DNA from: Vavraia culicis subsp. floridensis
Lineage: Eukaryota > Microsporidia > Pleistophoridae
DNA length: 64,000 bases
Assembly: GCF_000192795.1 (NCBI RefSeq)
Contig: NW_007360616.1
Location: forward strand, 56,562 to 120,561
Direction: 5' to 3'
The notes beneath the pieces are model-generated. The model searched no databases and was not told the origin of the DNA. It saw only the letters and a list, made by a program, of their open reading frames with translations. Each line of letters opens with the position of its first letter. Position 1 is the stretch's first letter. The translations under genes were made by a program, and so were the position numbers. Of this stretch, positions 1-11,330 are shown piece by piece.

Positions 1-142
1 GTAAATAGCGATGCAAAAGCTCAATCAAAACGGTAAGTCACCGGCTTAACCGCATTGGCAACATGCGTAAAATAGAAGGAGTATACGGCCATTTTTGGCT
101 GCTGTTTTAGGCGTAATACATTTACTTAACTCTGTTTGCCGG

Positions 143-1087
143 TCACTTCTTGAAAAAATTGTGCTCTAGACATTCCTTTGCGCTCAATCTCTCGCTGTGA
201 TCATACACTAAAAGATTGTCGAGAAGGTCGATCACACACTCGCCCAGCTCCGTTCCAAACTTCTTTCGTTTCGCATTCTTGCTGACTATGATGTCTTCTT
301 CAAGCGCTATCTGGTACTTCTTTATGTACGCGTGGAAATCATCCCTTCCAAGCACCTCAGTGATCACAAACAGCTGATCAATGTTGTCCTTTCCGAAGAA
401 AAACGGCGATTTCTTGGTAAAGTACTCGGCCACAATGCATCCAAACGACCACATATCGAGCGAGTAGTCGTAATAGTTGTAGTCAACGAGCAGTTCTGGT
501 CCCTTGTAAAAACGCGATGCCACCTTTACGTTGTACGCCGTACCGGGAAGATAAAACTCTGCTAGTCCCCAGTCTATGATCTTAAGCGTTTTGCTGTCCT
601 TGCTGATTATCATGTTGTGCGGTTTTATGTCTCTATGAACAATACCCTTGGAATGTGCGTAATCGAGCGCACTGAGCACCTGCTTGGCATAAAACGCAAA
701 CTCCTTTCTGCTCAGCTCGGTAAACAGAACACGCGTCTCTCTGTGCTCCAAATACTCAAATATAATTGAGTATGTGTGCGTGTCGCTGTCTTTAACAACA
801 TCAACCATTCTGACAATGTTTGGATGGTCCAACTGCTTGAGCACCAGTACCTCTCTGTTAATTTTTTTTTGTCTGACAGGCTTTAACACCTTTATTGCCA
901 CCAAGCTCTTTGTAAGCGTGCAAATGCCTTTGAACACCTCGGAGTACTTGCCCCGTCCCAGTCTTTTTATTATTTTGTAGTTATCGATGTTTCCTATTTC
1001 AGGCTCGTATTCTTCGTAGCTGTAATATTCTGGAGGCTGTTCGTTGCAGTAGCTGGCGTACACCTTTGATACCGTTTGAATGACCAT
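143..1087 (-). CDS. CKA1: Casein kinase 2 catalytic (alpha) subunit
   Basis: A 314-aa Ser/Thr kinase of the CK2 alpha family, which phosphorylates acidic sites on many nuclear and cytosolic proteins. Visible motifs are the glycine loop GRGKYSEVFKG (about residues 44-54), the ATP-binding lysine in AIKVLKP (K66), the catalytic loop HRDIKPHN (151-158) and DWGLAEFY (172-179). CK2 has DWG where most kinases have DFG, so this is close to diagnostic. ASRFYKGPELL and YDYSLDMWSFGC follow as in CK2. The length is typical of the catalytic core without a long tail. The ATG at 1087 is the first in frame, and a CCC motif lies about 14 bases upstream. No intron is needed. The nearest gene is over 4 kb away. 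Identity is very secure; orthology to one yeast paralogue is not implied. Confidence 0.96.
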   Translation of the reverse strand: MVIQTVSKVYASYCNEQPPEYYSYEEYEPEIGNIDNYKIIKRLGRGKYSEVFKGICTLTKSLVAIKVLKPVRQKKINREVLVLKQLDHPNIVRMVDVVKDSDTHTYSIIFEYLEHRETRVLFTELSRKEFAFYAKQVLSALDYAHSKGIVHRDIKPHNMIISKDSKTLKIIDWGLAEFYLPGTAYNVKVASRFYKGPELLVDYNYYDYSLDMWSFGCIVAEYFTKKSPFFFGKDNIDQLFVITEVLGRDDFHAYIKKYQIALEEDIIVSKNAKRKKFGTELGECVIDLLDNLLVYDHSERLSAKECLEHNFFKK

Positions 1088-4000
1088 CTGTTGTGTAGAG
1101 GGTAAGAATTTTGAAGGGGTGGAAATGTTTGAAACAAGCGATGAGCAGAAGGTGATAGAGCTGGAAATGATGATGGGTACGTGAATGTAAGATTTAAAGC
1201 GACTTATTCTAAGCTATGTATGTGATTAATACGTGTGCAAGATGGTACTGAACGAGTATCAGACATGTAAAGTATGAAATGAGTATGTGCTAAGTTACGT
1301 ACCGCATACCAGGGCAATGATGAAACACGTGGTAATTACGGTACTTATAGATTAATCATGTACATGATCAGTAGTGATGGTGCGCCAACAAACGATACAC
1401 AACAAGTACCACGAATAAGGTGATAATTGCTGGGGTGTATGAATACTGTGTTAGTACCACGTACAGGCAATGAAGGGCTCGTTCTAAGTACGAACACGAT
1501 GAAAATCCTAGTGCAGCAAATATAAAATTGCTAAAGATCAATAGCGTATTGCCTATGGAGAGAATTTAAAAATTTTGATCACAGTACCGAGACGTGCAGA
1601 ACAGCGTTCAGCGCTTTTATTGTTTAGTAGTGGCAAAATACACAAATACGTGTTATGAAAGAATCGAAAATGAATTGTAAAAAAGAGAAGATGCATGATT
1701 GAAGGATTTAACACGAGAAAAGTACCTTTCAGTGCTGATATGCAGGTAAATAACTGAGCTGGGCGTTTTACAACGCGTTTTATGTGGAATGTATGCAAAT
1801 AATTAGTTTAGCCTAGTTGGACCGATTATATACGAATATTCGAGTAGACCAGGGCAATTACGGATAATAGGAAACGAAGAAACGCATTTCTGTTCATTGC
1901 ATACGAAGTGTTTGGTAGTTGTGGTAAGAACACTGATTTTAATGGTGCTGTGCCACTGCTTAGTACCGTTTTACGGTTTAGATCCATCTTTTCGTACCTG
2001 TTTGGTAACCGTTTCACAAGGATGTATGACAATGTAAAAAAGGCATTTACTTCCTTTTTACAGTTCAAGAAGGACACTTCATTTATTGCCAGCACAAAGA
2101 AGTATCTTAACATGATATTCAGAGCATACACACAATCTCATGGTAAATAGTTCATCCTACGTGTTATGATTCGAAATATTGGGTGTGTACGCTAATATGC
2201 ACCATTTCGTAGAGTTCGAGATGTAAATCTGCCCGTGTAAAAAGAAAATTTGATCGATTTTCATGACTGCGTTAACGCAGTCTATCTTTTCGTGATTCGC
2301 TGATCTTGAGATACACCTTGCCTGCCGTAAACGTTTAGTTCCTGTAAGTATTTCTGTCTTAGACACTAAGGAGCGGTAATTGATTTGAGCTTTTAAGTGT
2401 AATATCAGGTACATCTTGTAGCAATGAGGGGCCATTACGTGCTACACAAGAGGTAACAGCTTTTGTTCTTTTACCGTACCTTTGGCTGGTACGCCTAGTT
2501 GGTATAAATACCTGTGCCTTGAACATTTCAGCTTATTTATCTGTCAAAGCAGCTTGAACATGGAACAGTTGGAAGGAAAGATTGATTTTCTTGCTCGGCT
2601 GTCGAAGAAAATGTGGTCAACGCAATTTTTGACGAAAAAGTGTATATGAGTTGCAATGCACAAAGAAGAACGGCAGCAACAGACTCTCACATCCTTGATT
2701 GGCCGTATGAGTGTGTACTGTTGAAGTATCTACGTTTCATTTTGATGCAAATAACGCATTCTTTTGTAGCAATACATATGGCGAATGAGTTTGGTTGAGG
2801 TCAATTTAATGAAATATACGGTTTTTGATGTTTTATAAAATCATTGTGATGTGCTTACAAAACAAGAATTATTGGCTTGGTAGCGGGTGAAGAACAGCGA
2901 TATATGCAGGTGTACTGAGTTACAAACAAACCAAGAGCTGGCCTGAACAAAGCCTTTGGTAATTGGTTGCAGCAAATGCTTCCTTGGAAGAGTCTACGAG
3001 CAGTCCTACAATTCCAACAGAAAGGTAAAAAACCTATGAGTATGGTGAAGAGCTTTCACCGGGAATGAATCCTCAAAAAGCATATTTAACAGGTAATATG
3101 GTGTTATCCAACACCTTTACAACAATGCATATGCCGTACTGCATGTTTACCAAGAGCATTTAGATGCTATCATGATGTGCCATCCCAAACATACGAAATA
3201 CACAAGAGAAGCTTTTATTTCCTTGTGACGTAAAAGTAGGTAAAAGTTTATTCGTCTTGAGCCAGGTTGAATACGGAAATGTACTGCACAAATAAGTACA
3301 TACGGTACGTGACATGTTGAAACAGTCAGTTTATGACAAATGCACAAGAATTCATAATTTAATGGACAGGTGCTTCTTGAATCGAGGATCATCGGTCGTG
3401 TTCAGGCTCAACCGGCCAAGACAATGTGTTTATTCAGCTGGCGTTATGTGAAAGGATGAATAAACAGCTTTTAGTTGAAAAACAGTTTGAGCACCTGTGC
3501 CAAGCGCACAGCGTGTCATGCTGCAAATAACTTTTTTATTCACACATTTTGCTACAAGATAAGTTGGTAGATATGTTTTTGGTTTTGCGTTGCTACCAGA
3601 GAGTAGGATATGGCCAAATGGTACGGTATTCCGTTCGGTGAGCACGGCAAACCATAATATCAACGGGTATGTGCTTGGAAACGCGGTGAGAACGACATGA
3701 AAAGTACGAACGACTTCCTAATTTAGTACGTTTTTGGGTGTAAGCAGGTGATAGCACCATAAAGCAAGAAATATTTGTACAAGAAATGGTGCATATGCTA
3801 CAAAATAGTAGTATTACCATTTACTAAACATTTTTGCGAGCATACGTTCCGATTCGTGCCATTCTTGCGCAAACCGTTTGGTAGAAAATGTGCCTTAAAA
3901 TGTAACAGGTAGAAGTGGCAGTACTGCAGGTACTAGAATGTGGTCTTATATCCTTGAGTGTAAGACGTGTTGTGTTTTATAAGCTGTATTGCATGCTTGT

Positions 4001-5119
4001 ACGGTGTATTTGGAGTTGGTGTGGAATATTGCAGTACCAGCACTGCACAAGTGAATGTACCATTATTGGCAAGTATGTCGAAACAGCCTTTGCGGTATAA
4101 GACTAAATTTGGAGTTGTGTACCTATTTGCAGACCAAAGAGGTATGTTGAGCGTTCAATCGGTGACCTGCCATGTTTTTGCGATAAGGCTAAATTCTGAA
4201 ATTTGAATAGCAATACTTAAACAGATATTTGTGCGGGCACTAGATTTACAGGTGTAAAGAGATGTTGGAGTTGTAGAAGAGTTCCCTTAGAATGATAAGA
4301 ATGTTTGTTAGTGACTCTGCTTGGATGAAACGGTTGTTTAGGTTAAAAATTTATTTTTTGTTCAATTTACGTTTGTAGACCGAGGAAAAACAATTTTATG
4401 ATTATCAAAGAAGGATATACACACGTGAAATGGCTTCGCTCGCTTTACAGCCCGGTATCCTCTACGCTTTGGATTATTATGCTGCTGTCAAAACGAGATC
4501 AAATTTACCGCATGCTGTATAAATCCATAATTTACCAAATTTTTTTTGTGGTAAATTAAAGCAAAATCGTGCTTAAGCAAAGATTTGGACAACAAAAGAA
4601 TAGCTGTCGTTGCATTTTGATAGCACTGCAAAGCATTGCTATGAATTGATTGGACGGGGTTCTTGCTTTTGTCTCACGTGCGGTGTTGAGTACATCTGCA
4701 CAGAGGATCACTGTTTTGCATCAAATCTCTGCAATGTGTCATTTAATGGTAACACATAGGTTTAAAATAGCAGTTAACACCAATGTAAATGCTGTGCAGT
4801 TTTACAAATAGGCTAAACAGGTAAATTGGTAAAAGAAATATTAAAATTTTTAAAAATGTTTTCTTGGCTTTGCAACACGTTTTGAACGATAGAGGCGTAC
4901 CTTTTTACCACATTAAAAGAGAAAAAAACATTCGGAATACGTTTTGAAAGGGAAAAGTGCTGTTCTAGCAACGAGCAGCAAGAGAGAAAAGAGACATGAG
5001 AGTACGAATTGGTATATTACCATTTAAATACGGTTCTTATTTTGTCCTGCTCATACCACACTCTAATTCGGCATCATTCTGCAAAATACAAATAATACAA
5101 AAAAGGCAAATTGTAAAAG
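1088..5119. other. Long intergenic region, no convincing gene
   Basis: About 4 kb in which the open frames are short, overlap on both strands and match no family I recognise. A TATAAATA at 2503-2510 precedes an ATG at 2560 by 57 bases. The short frame there (29 codons, beginning MEQLEGKIDF) stops, and another frame stays open to 2798, so a decayed gene is possible but unsupported. Otherwise I see nothing. Confidence 0.5.
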
Positions 5120-5126
5120 TATAAAA
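5120..5126 (+). promoter_or_regulatory. TATA box of the 708-aa secreted protein gene
   Basis: TATAAAA lies 27 bases before the ATG at 5147 (first T to A of ATG). A CCC trinucleotide directly precedes the ATG. The spacing matches other genes in this window. Confidence 0.55.
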
Positions 5127-5146
5127 ACGAATACAATACGCACCCT

Positions 5147-7273
5147 ATGCAGATAAATAACAAGTATTATTTCATATTTTTGATACTCAAGCTTATACGA
5201 ACTTCGAACTGCAGCAGTAGCGAGGATGAGAGTCTGTCGTTTGTTGATTTGGTAAACCTATTATTCCCGGACTGCAACCCAGAAATAAGACAGAACTTCG
5301 AATTTACACTTTCGAACTTCGAGTTCGAGGTTACAAGAAATGATGTCAATGATCAGGGCTTCATTGAGTCCCATCGGAATTTAACCTTGAACGAGATGAT
5401 GAGTAAGGTAGAAGAGCTAAAAGTAAAATTTCAAAGACAGGAGAACAAAATGATAAAACTAACTCAATTCATTGAGTTTATGGAGAAGTTTAAGGCAGCA
5501 GCAAAAGTGGTAGCCGATGCGTATCTAACGACGTTACAGTCGGTTTCTGCAAAACAATCTATGACAATTCCGGAATTATTGGATCGAAAGAATGAGGAAC
5601 TGCTTGAATACTCTGAGACTGGGAATGCGGCTAAGCACAGACGGAATACGGGCCAGGGCTCCAGAGATTCTAGTAAATCTGGTAAGGATGAACTCATCGG
5701 ATCGCAAGGCAAAGCGATTAGTAAAATTAACCGAGAAATGTGTAAATTGAAGCAGGTGGTCGCTCAGATCAAGGAAAACGATGAGCAGGTCTTGCACTTG
5801 ACCAGTCAAAATGCTATTTTGGAAACCAAGTTGGAAGAAGCTGAGAATACTTACAAGAAAATACTTTGCTCGCATGAGGTTGCGCAGTCACAAATCCACA
5901 AATGTGCAGATGAGATAAAGCAAATCTTCGATAGCATGGATGTGAAAAACTCATCTGCGGATGATAATGTGCCTTCAGATGCTGTTCGTATGACTTTACC
6001 ACCGAGCCCTCGGGTTGCACAACCTCGTTTGGGCCACCCATCATTCGATAATGGTCAGGAATACGAGTCGATCCCAATTGAAAGCATGTCATCACCTAAC
6101 AGTCCGAGTGCTGCCGGGCATCCGGAATATCACTCTAGCTTTGTCGATCCATCTATCTCGTCTAAGATACGATCCAGAAGGAGAAATAAACAAGATGAGA
6201 AAAACACATTAATGTTCAACGAGATTGTCGATTTGTGCAACAAGTTGAGAGAGCACTTTTGTATGTCGGTCATGCCGGATGGAAATGTGCGCGAACCGAC
6301 GCTGGTGGAGCTAAAAAGCGCGTACAAAAAATTGAAATCAGATAAATATTGCGAGAGTGATGAAAACGTTGCCCGTGTTGCGTTGTACCGATACGAACAG
6401 ACAAGACGAGACCTTGAAGTCATTGGGATGTTGGTCAAGGAATTCTTAATGTCTGGTGCTTGTACTCTACAGAAAGTCGAATCTATCATGGGTATGTTGA
6501 CTTCTCTCTGGTCCAAGGTGAATAGTGGTATGAAGTATGCTGATACTATTCGACAAAAAATCATGGATGATGATATTGACGTACCAGTGGAGTTGTCCCC
6601 ATTCCAGGAACCGGAGAGCTTGCAAAATTCATCTGTGTTTGACCAAGCGGATGCAAGGAGTAAAACCAAGAGAAATGTTGCTGCGCCGAGGGATGTTAAG
6701 CATGGCGCTTCACTCACTGCCGATCAGGTCAGTAAATCGTCAGCGTACGCGCCAGCTCAATTTGAGCTAACTCAAGATGGGAGGACACTTTCCGATAAAA
6801 TTGGTATTCTTTTGAAGAAGTCGAATAAGAAATTTGCGGCGTCGGCGAAGGCTTCTCCTCTCGTAGAGCGCACGAGGGCTACACCGAATGAAGCTATTTC
6901 ATCATCAAGAAAAGGCGAGAACACGAGTAAACTGCAACAGCCAAGTACGGCATCGGATAAGGGCGAGCGCCCTCTGCAACATGCAAGAGTTCTCAGTGCA
7001 GAACAACCAAGTCCGGCATTGGATAAGGGCAAGCTCCCTCTGCAACATGCAAGAGTTCTCAGTGCAGAAGAAGCGTTTGGAATTGTCAACACAATGCTCA
7101 AACAGCCTTTTAAGGCACCTTCTCAATCCGATAGTCATTCCGAACACGAATCATCATCAAGCACCCCTACGGAATCGTCATGTGACAACGATGATGTCGT
7201 TGTACCCAAGAAAAAAGTGTCGCCTACCTATATGGCGCATTTGATACTATCGGGCATGAATGGTGATCAATAA
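5147..7273 (+). CDS. Predicted secreted 708-aa coiled-coil protein, unknown function
   Basis: I do not recognise a family. The first 22 or so residues (MQINNKYYFIFLILKLIRTS, then an acidic serine stretch) look like a signal peptide, so secretion from the parasite is inferred. The body is charged and largely helical, with coiled-coil-like stretches at about residues 85-125 and 190-240. Acidic or Ser/Pro-rich linkers follow, and a 22-residue unit (core PLQHARVLSAE) is present twice near residues 598-641. The C terminus is Ser/Glu-rich and ends in basic PKKKVSP followed by a short hydrophobic stretch. The TATA box 27 bases upstream and the CCC next to the ATG support this start. The stop codon overlaps an AATAAA. 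It is probably a lineage-specific host-interaction or spore protein; function is not inferable from sequence alone. Confidence 0.85.
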   Translation: MQINNKYYFIFLILKLIRTSNCSSSEDESLSFVDLVNLLFPDCNPEIRQNFEFTLSNFEFEVTRNDVNDQGFIESHRNLTLNEMMSKVEELKVKFQRQENKMIKLTQFIEFMEKFKAAAKVVADAYLTTLQSVSAKQSMTIPELLDRKNEELLEYSETGNAAKHRRNTGQGSRDSSKSGKDELIGSQGKAISKINREMCKLKQVVAQIKENDEQVLHLTSQNAILETKLEEAENTYKKILCSHEVAQSQIHKCADEIKQIFDSMDVKNSSADDNVPSDAVRMTLPPSPRVAQPRLGHPSFDNGQEYESIPIESMSSPNSPSAAGHPEYHSSFVDPSISSKIRSRRRNKQDEKNTLMFNEIVDLCNKLREHFCMSVMPDGNVREPTLVELKSAYKKLKSDKYCESDENVARVALYRYEQTRRDLEVIGMLVKEFLMSGACTLQKVESIMGMLTSLWSKVNSGMKYADTIRQKIMDDDIDVPVELSPFQEPESLQNSSVFDQADARSKTKRNVAAPRDVKHGASLTADQVSKSSAYAPAQFELTQDGRTLSDKIGILLKKSNKKFAASAKASPLVERTRATPNEAISSSRKGENTSKLQQPSTASDKGERPLQHARVLSAEQPSPALDKGKLPLQHARVLSAEEAFGIVNTMLKQPFKAPSQSDSHSEHESSSSTPTESSCDNDDVVVPKKKVSPTYMAHLILSGMNGDQ
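6938..7069 (+). repeat. 66-bp direct tandem repeat, two copies, inside the 708-aa gene
   Basis: Copies at 6938-7003 and 7004-7069 share most bases and preserve the reading frame (22 codons per unit). The second half of the unit, encoding PLQHARVLSAE, is identical. This is an in-frame expansion inside a coding sequence. Confidence 0.85.
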
Positions 7274-8282
7274 ATGCTGAGCTATTTAAGTTTTATTCTC
7301 GTGAACGTTTCATTACCATGAATGGTCTTGATGGTATTAATCTATTTTTTTTTGATTCATTTGATCGGAGTGTGGTAGACCAGGTCTGCGGGATGATGAT
7401 TTTCACGAGAGATTTTGGAAGGACTTGTCTATAAATAATGCGATTTTGCGTGGTGCCAGTCTGTACGTTACTATTCAGCGATGGCGAATATGGCTGTTAA
7501 GCACATCACTACAGCCCTTGACGAATCTTTCCATGGTGGGTGGCTGTTGCTACGAGCAAGATAGTCGATGAGAGTTTAAGTGATAGCTGATATGTCGGTC
7601 TAATGATGCGGTTGAACACGCCAACCAGTTTTGTCGGCTGGTCGAGGAGTTACCGATTGTGTATGGGACGATGAGTAAAAGTTCGTTCTGTATTCACTGG
7701 AAACACAGCAGGCACCGAAAATGGCACACATGCTTTGAGAACCATCGTGCCGTCTACCACTCGTGGACCGATTAAGATTCGCCTCACAAAATTGCTGGAA
7801 AATGCAAAGGGGCCGATTTCAGATGAAGAGCACAGGCGTGTTCCGACAACCAGGCAGGATCGATTAGGAGGGAATTCGATCCACCGCAATCAGCAGAAGG
7901 AGTACATATGGTCGTCTAATGTACCACAGGCGCTGTAGCGAGCTTGTGTTTAGCACGGGAGATGTCGAAGAGGCATAGCAAAGTCAGTTCTGTGAGCTAG
8001 CCATTGATAAAGCGAGCAGGTCCAACGGTGCCACAGCATTGCGCATCTTCTTTCCCGGCCATCCGCTGCCAGGTTACAACAACCTGATATTCAGGTGCAA
8101 AGCACTATCTTTGCTGTGCAGCCCGCGAAGTGGAGATATACCACATTTTATGGAAGTCAATTTCTACAAATTGGTATAGTCTGATATAAGATTGGCAAAA
8201 ACACTGTTGTACGCGTTCTGCTAGCTTGTCACGCAGTTGTAAGAAAGCGGAGTGTATTGATGGGTGATGAATGGATAGTAGA
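7274..8282. other. Intergenic region between the secreted gene and the Helitron remnant
   Basis: About 1 kb with no recognisable gene. Two short overlapping frames on opposite strands at 7650-7938 are relatively GC-rich and could be decayed mobile-element sequence, but I could not match them to a protein. The sequence past 8283 is shared with the second Helitron copy; this part is not. Confidence 0.4.
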
Positions 8283-8369
8283 TCAAGACAGCGCTTTTGA
8301 GTATAACTAAAACATCAGGTCGTTTCTTTCTACTAACTGTCGCATAATTACAAAATCAATAAGTCACTT

Positions 8370-8792
8370 TCATTCCAGTAGCTCATTATACACAACATTT
8401 CTTGTGTATACTTTACCATTCTCATGTTTTCTTTGGTCTCCATTGTCAGCAACATACACCCTTAGACCGTTTTCATAGCGCATTCTCGATAAAGCTACAT
8501 ACAACTGACCATGCACAAAGACTGGGCTGTGCAGATAAACACCTACCTTGTCAAATGACTGACCCTGTGACTTGTGGATTGTCATCGCAAACGAAAGAAG
8601 AACCGGAAACTGTCTTCTCTTGAATGAATGCTCGCCGTTTTTGTCGCTGAATATCATCGCGATCTCGCCCGTTGTAGGAACATTGTACCTGTTCATGTCA
8701 CGATGAATGTTCTTGTTAAACACCATGTTCAGGTCCATCAACATGTTTCCTTCACGCACTGCACTTCTCTCAACCTCAGCAGGATTCTGCAT
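8370..8792 (-). pseudogene. Helitron helicase C-terminal fragment fused to a Rep N-terminal segment
   Basis: A 140-codon open frame. Residues about 1-58 resemble the segment before the Rep domain of Helitrons (RYNVPTTGEIAMIFSDKNGE). After this it jumps to the terminal PIF1 helicase motifs: FPVLLSFAMTIHKSQGQSF (motif V/VI region) and HGQLYVALSRM (the arginine-containing VALSR motif). Several hundred residues that should lie between are absent, so this is a deletion derivative. Its upstream end overlaps the next frame by 17 bases in a different phase, which suggests a frameshift. It is best read as a dead gene rather than a functional protein. Confidence 0.8.
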
Positions 8793-9741
8793 ACGGGTTG
8801 AATTCTCTTATTGTCCTGTCAAGATTGTGTAGTATTGCTCTATTACACTTCTCATTTGCAGGATTTCTCGATCTCAGATCTGTGGCATCGTTTGTATCAA
8901 TCACATACAACTGCGAGTATCTCCTGTTAGTGTTTTCAAGCGGGTTTATGTTGTATGTGTTGTGGTAGACCTGACCATGCACCTTGAAGAAGTACACCCC
9001 TCGTGTGAACTGCTCCACATTTGCACCCATTGACGCAAACGACAGGGCACTGTTATTCGATCGTATGTTAGCCTTGAAGTTTTTATGATCGCTGCTTGCT
9101 GTATCGGTGAACAGCGATCTGAGATACTCTGGATAGCTATCTCGTGGTATGTAGGCCAGCTTGCCGAAGTGACAGCAGCTCTTGTACATACGTCTACGGT
9201 GTGCCTCGTCTTTAAAGTGCATTGCCGAACAACTTGCACAGATTTGGTTGAGCTCACCAGCATAGTGCTCGGCTGTTTCACTTTGTACGTGATAGCCGTT
9301 GCTATCAGTACTCTCATCAGATCCATCGCCACCGGCAAGACGATCATCTGATGACTCATCATCGTGATGAGATTTGTCACTGCACTTACTCATGGAGATG
9401 ATGCTGTCCTTATGGTCGTGTAAACCACTTTTTGTATTACCATGGTTTTGGTTGTTTGCCAAACCATTAGTGTTTAATTTATAATTTTTTTCGATCTTCA
9501 GTTTTTCTTGCTCCATTGCCAACTTGTAGTTGGAAATCAACATTTGAAGATTTTTTTTACATTTAACGTTTTTGTTAACTTCAATATTTTTTTCGTTTTT
9601 TTTATTTTTTACATATTTTCTTGTTACAGATTGATGGGCCGTCATTCTGCTTTTTCGTCTCCTTGCCTTTGTTTCTCCAAATGAGACAGGCACAGTATTT
9701 TTTTGAATTACAACGCAGTATCTGCGCTCGTAGTTCGGCAT
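8776..9741 (-). pseudogene. Helitron RepHel N-terminal fragment
   Basis: About 321 codons from the first ATG (9741). A basic N terminus is followed by a lysine-rich stretch, an acidic Asp/Ser linker, and then the conserved N-terminal Helitron region with a CASC...CCHFGKL zinc-finger-like cluster. The segment ending GVYFFKVHGQVYHN and a downstream YSQLYVIDTNDA block are typical of Helitron replication proteins. It ends NPYAESC at a stop that lies at the frameshift with the downstream frame. No HUH nuclease motif is present because it falls in the deleted part. Similarity to Helitron proteins is from family knowledge; no search was run. Confidence 0.75.
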
Positions 9742-9753
9742 TGTAACCAGCAC

Positions 9754-11305
9754 TTGTTTTTTAAGTGTGGCGGATGATGTGTTAATTATCTAAAATAGTT
9801 CGATGAACTAAAGATCGGTGGATATGGTCAGTCCCAGAGATGAGAAAAGTACTTTGGTTTGCGTGTTGTTGTACCTATATTTAATTAAACAACGTCTGAT
9901 AAAAATCTTGAAATAATTAAAATATTCCATGGATTATAGAGATATAGTGCAAATATTTTTCTGTGACTGAAAAATCGTGGCAGAATATAATTGAGATAGC
10001 TATGGACATTTATTGGTGAAAGGGCATTGATAATACTACATATTTGTACCAGACATTCGTCATGCAAATGAATAGCGGCCTCATATTACGAAAAAAGTGT
10101 AAAAACGATTTATATGAAAAAAGTTTTTCTGGTAGCCACATGCAGCGAAAAGGTGTTATTTGTTCCAAAATATCACAGACACTCGGACTGAGACAATTCA
10201 GCTAGGACGAGCCATCGGTTCAATGTTTGCTACGAGTGACAGAATGAGAAGAAGCGAATTCAGTCAATTGGTAGTGATGATGGGAGAATAACACATTATA
10301 AAGAGCGAAGAACAGTTGAATTACTGTAAGCGAATTGATGGATGGTTGGCATATTGCCGTCGAAGTAAATCTTTTTTATTGAAAGCAAAAATTCCTTGGG
10401 TGCATCGGGAGGAAATGTCACATAAGTCACAGCTGCGTGTTAAGATCATTACTGCGGTGGCATTACACCTTTATGTTGTGCTAGGAATGAGCACGAAGGT
10501 ACTGTGCATGAGACACACAATTTCCTCCATGAATCAAAAGCAAATAAATGTCCGCGTCGATCCCAATGGACAGAAAAGTGTATTTATCTGGTGTTGTTGT
10601 GTGAGTAGATAAAAAAGTGAGCGTTAAGTAAAAAAGATGAGCAAAGGTACCTTTGTAGAGGAAATAAAGCATGTGTTATTGTAAGAAGAATTCTGTAAAA
10701 TAAAAAAAAATGTATACCAAGTAACAAAAGGATAAAAAGGTGTTTGGTAACAACGAAAGGTAGCATTATAATGCTGTCGTTGCAATACGCAGCAGCGCAA
10801 TTTTCTTCTGAAGCAGAAAGCAGCTCGATAGCACTCCCGTGTTATTACATGTTGTCTGCGAAGTCATCCCTTCTATACACAAAAGTGGAAAAATTGTTCA
10901 ATTGTCTCTAAACGCAAAAATAATTTACTTTTTGGGAAATTAGCACGGAACAAACCAATAATTATAGACAAAAAGTAAAAATTATCATTTATCAATAAAG
11001 TGTTACTATTTCTTTGTTTGACTGGCCATCATGACCTTTAATCATTTTCATTCTGTCAAAACAGATATGATTAAATGTTGGCGGGTATATGATCAGCAAC
11101 AGAAAGCGCCCAGTGCAATCAATTGCTTGGCTAAAAAGTCGATCGGGTTAATGAATATCAATTTAAATAAATGCAAAGTCTACCAATAAAAACACGTCAT
11201 TAGGACACGCGAATAGAAGGACACGTCAAATTTATTAGTAAATCACTTCCTTTTTAATAATTCTCAAATCAAAGATGAGCACCAAGATCACTAAATTAAT
11301 TTCTT
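9754..11305. other. Intergenic region before trehalase
   Basis: About 1.5 kb of AT-rich DNA with only short, unconvincing frames on both strands (for example near 10316-10766). It may contain the 5' end of the Helitron remnant, but I cannot place a terminus. I see no RNA gene or clear repeat. Confidence 0.5.
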
Positions 11306-11311
11306 TATAAA
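11306..11311 (+). promoter_or_regulatory. TATA box of the trehalase gene
   Basis: TATAAA lies 25 bases before the ATG at 11331. The spacing supports the upstream ATG, which includes the hydrophobic N terminus, over the second ATG at 11394. Confidence 0.5.
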
Positions 11312-11330
11312 CGCGACCGCTGCGCTACAC

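Larger units (their letters stand above)
8283..9753 (-). mobile_element. Helitron remnant, copy 1 (internally deleted)
   Basis: The minus strand encodes the N-terminal part of a Helitron RepHel protein joined directly to the last part of its PIF1-type helicase. The Rep HUH nuclease and most helicase motifs are missing. Bases about 8283-8621 are closely similar to 41061-41399 (copy 2), covering the helicase C terminus and a 3' flank. Copy 1 lacks the clear terminal hairpin and CTRR end seen in copy 2; similarity fades past the ACCCAT of the flank. The 5' (right) boundary is not identifiable. The element cannot be autonomous. Confidence 0.8.
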
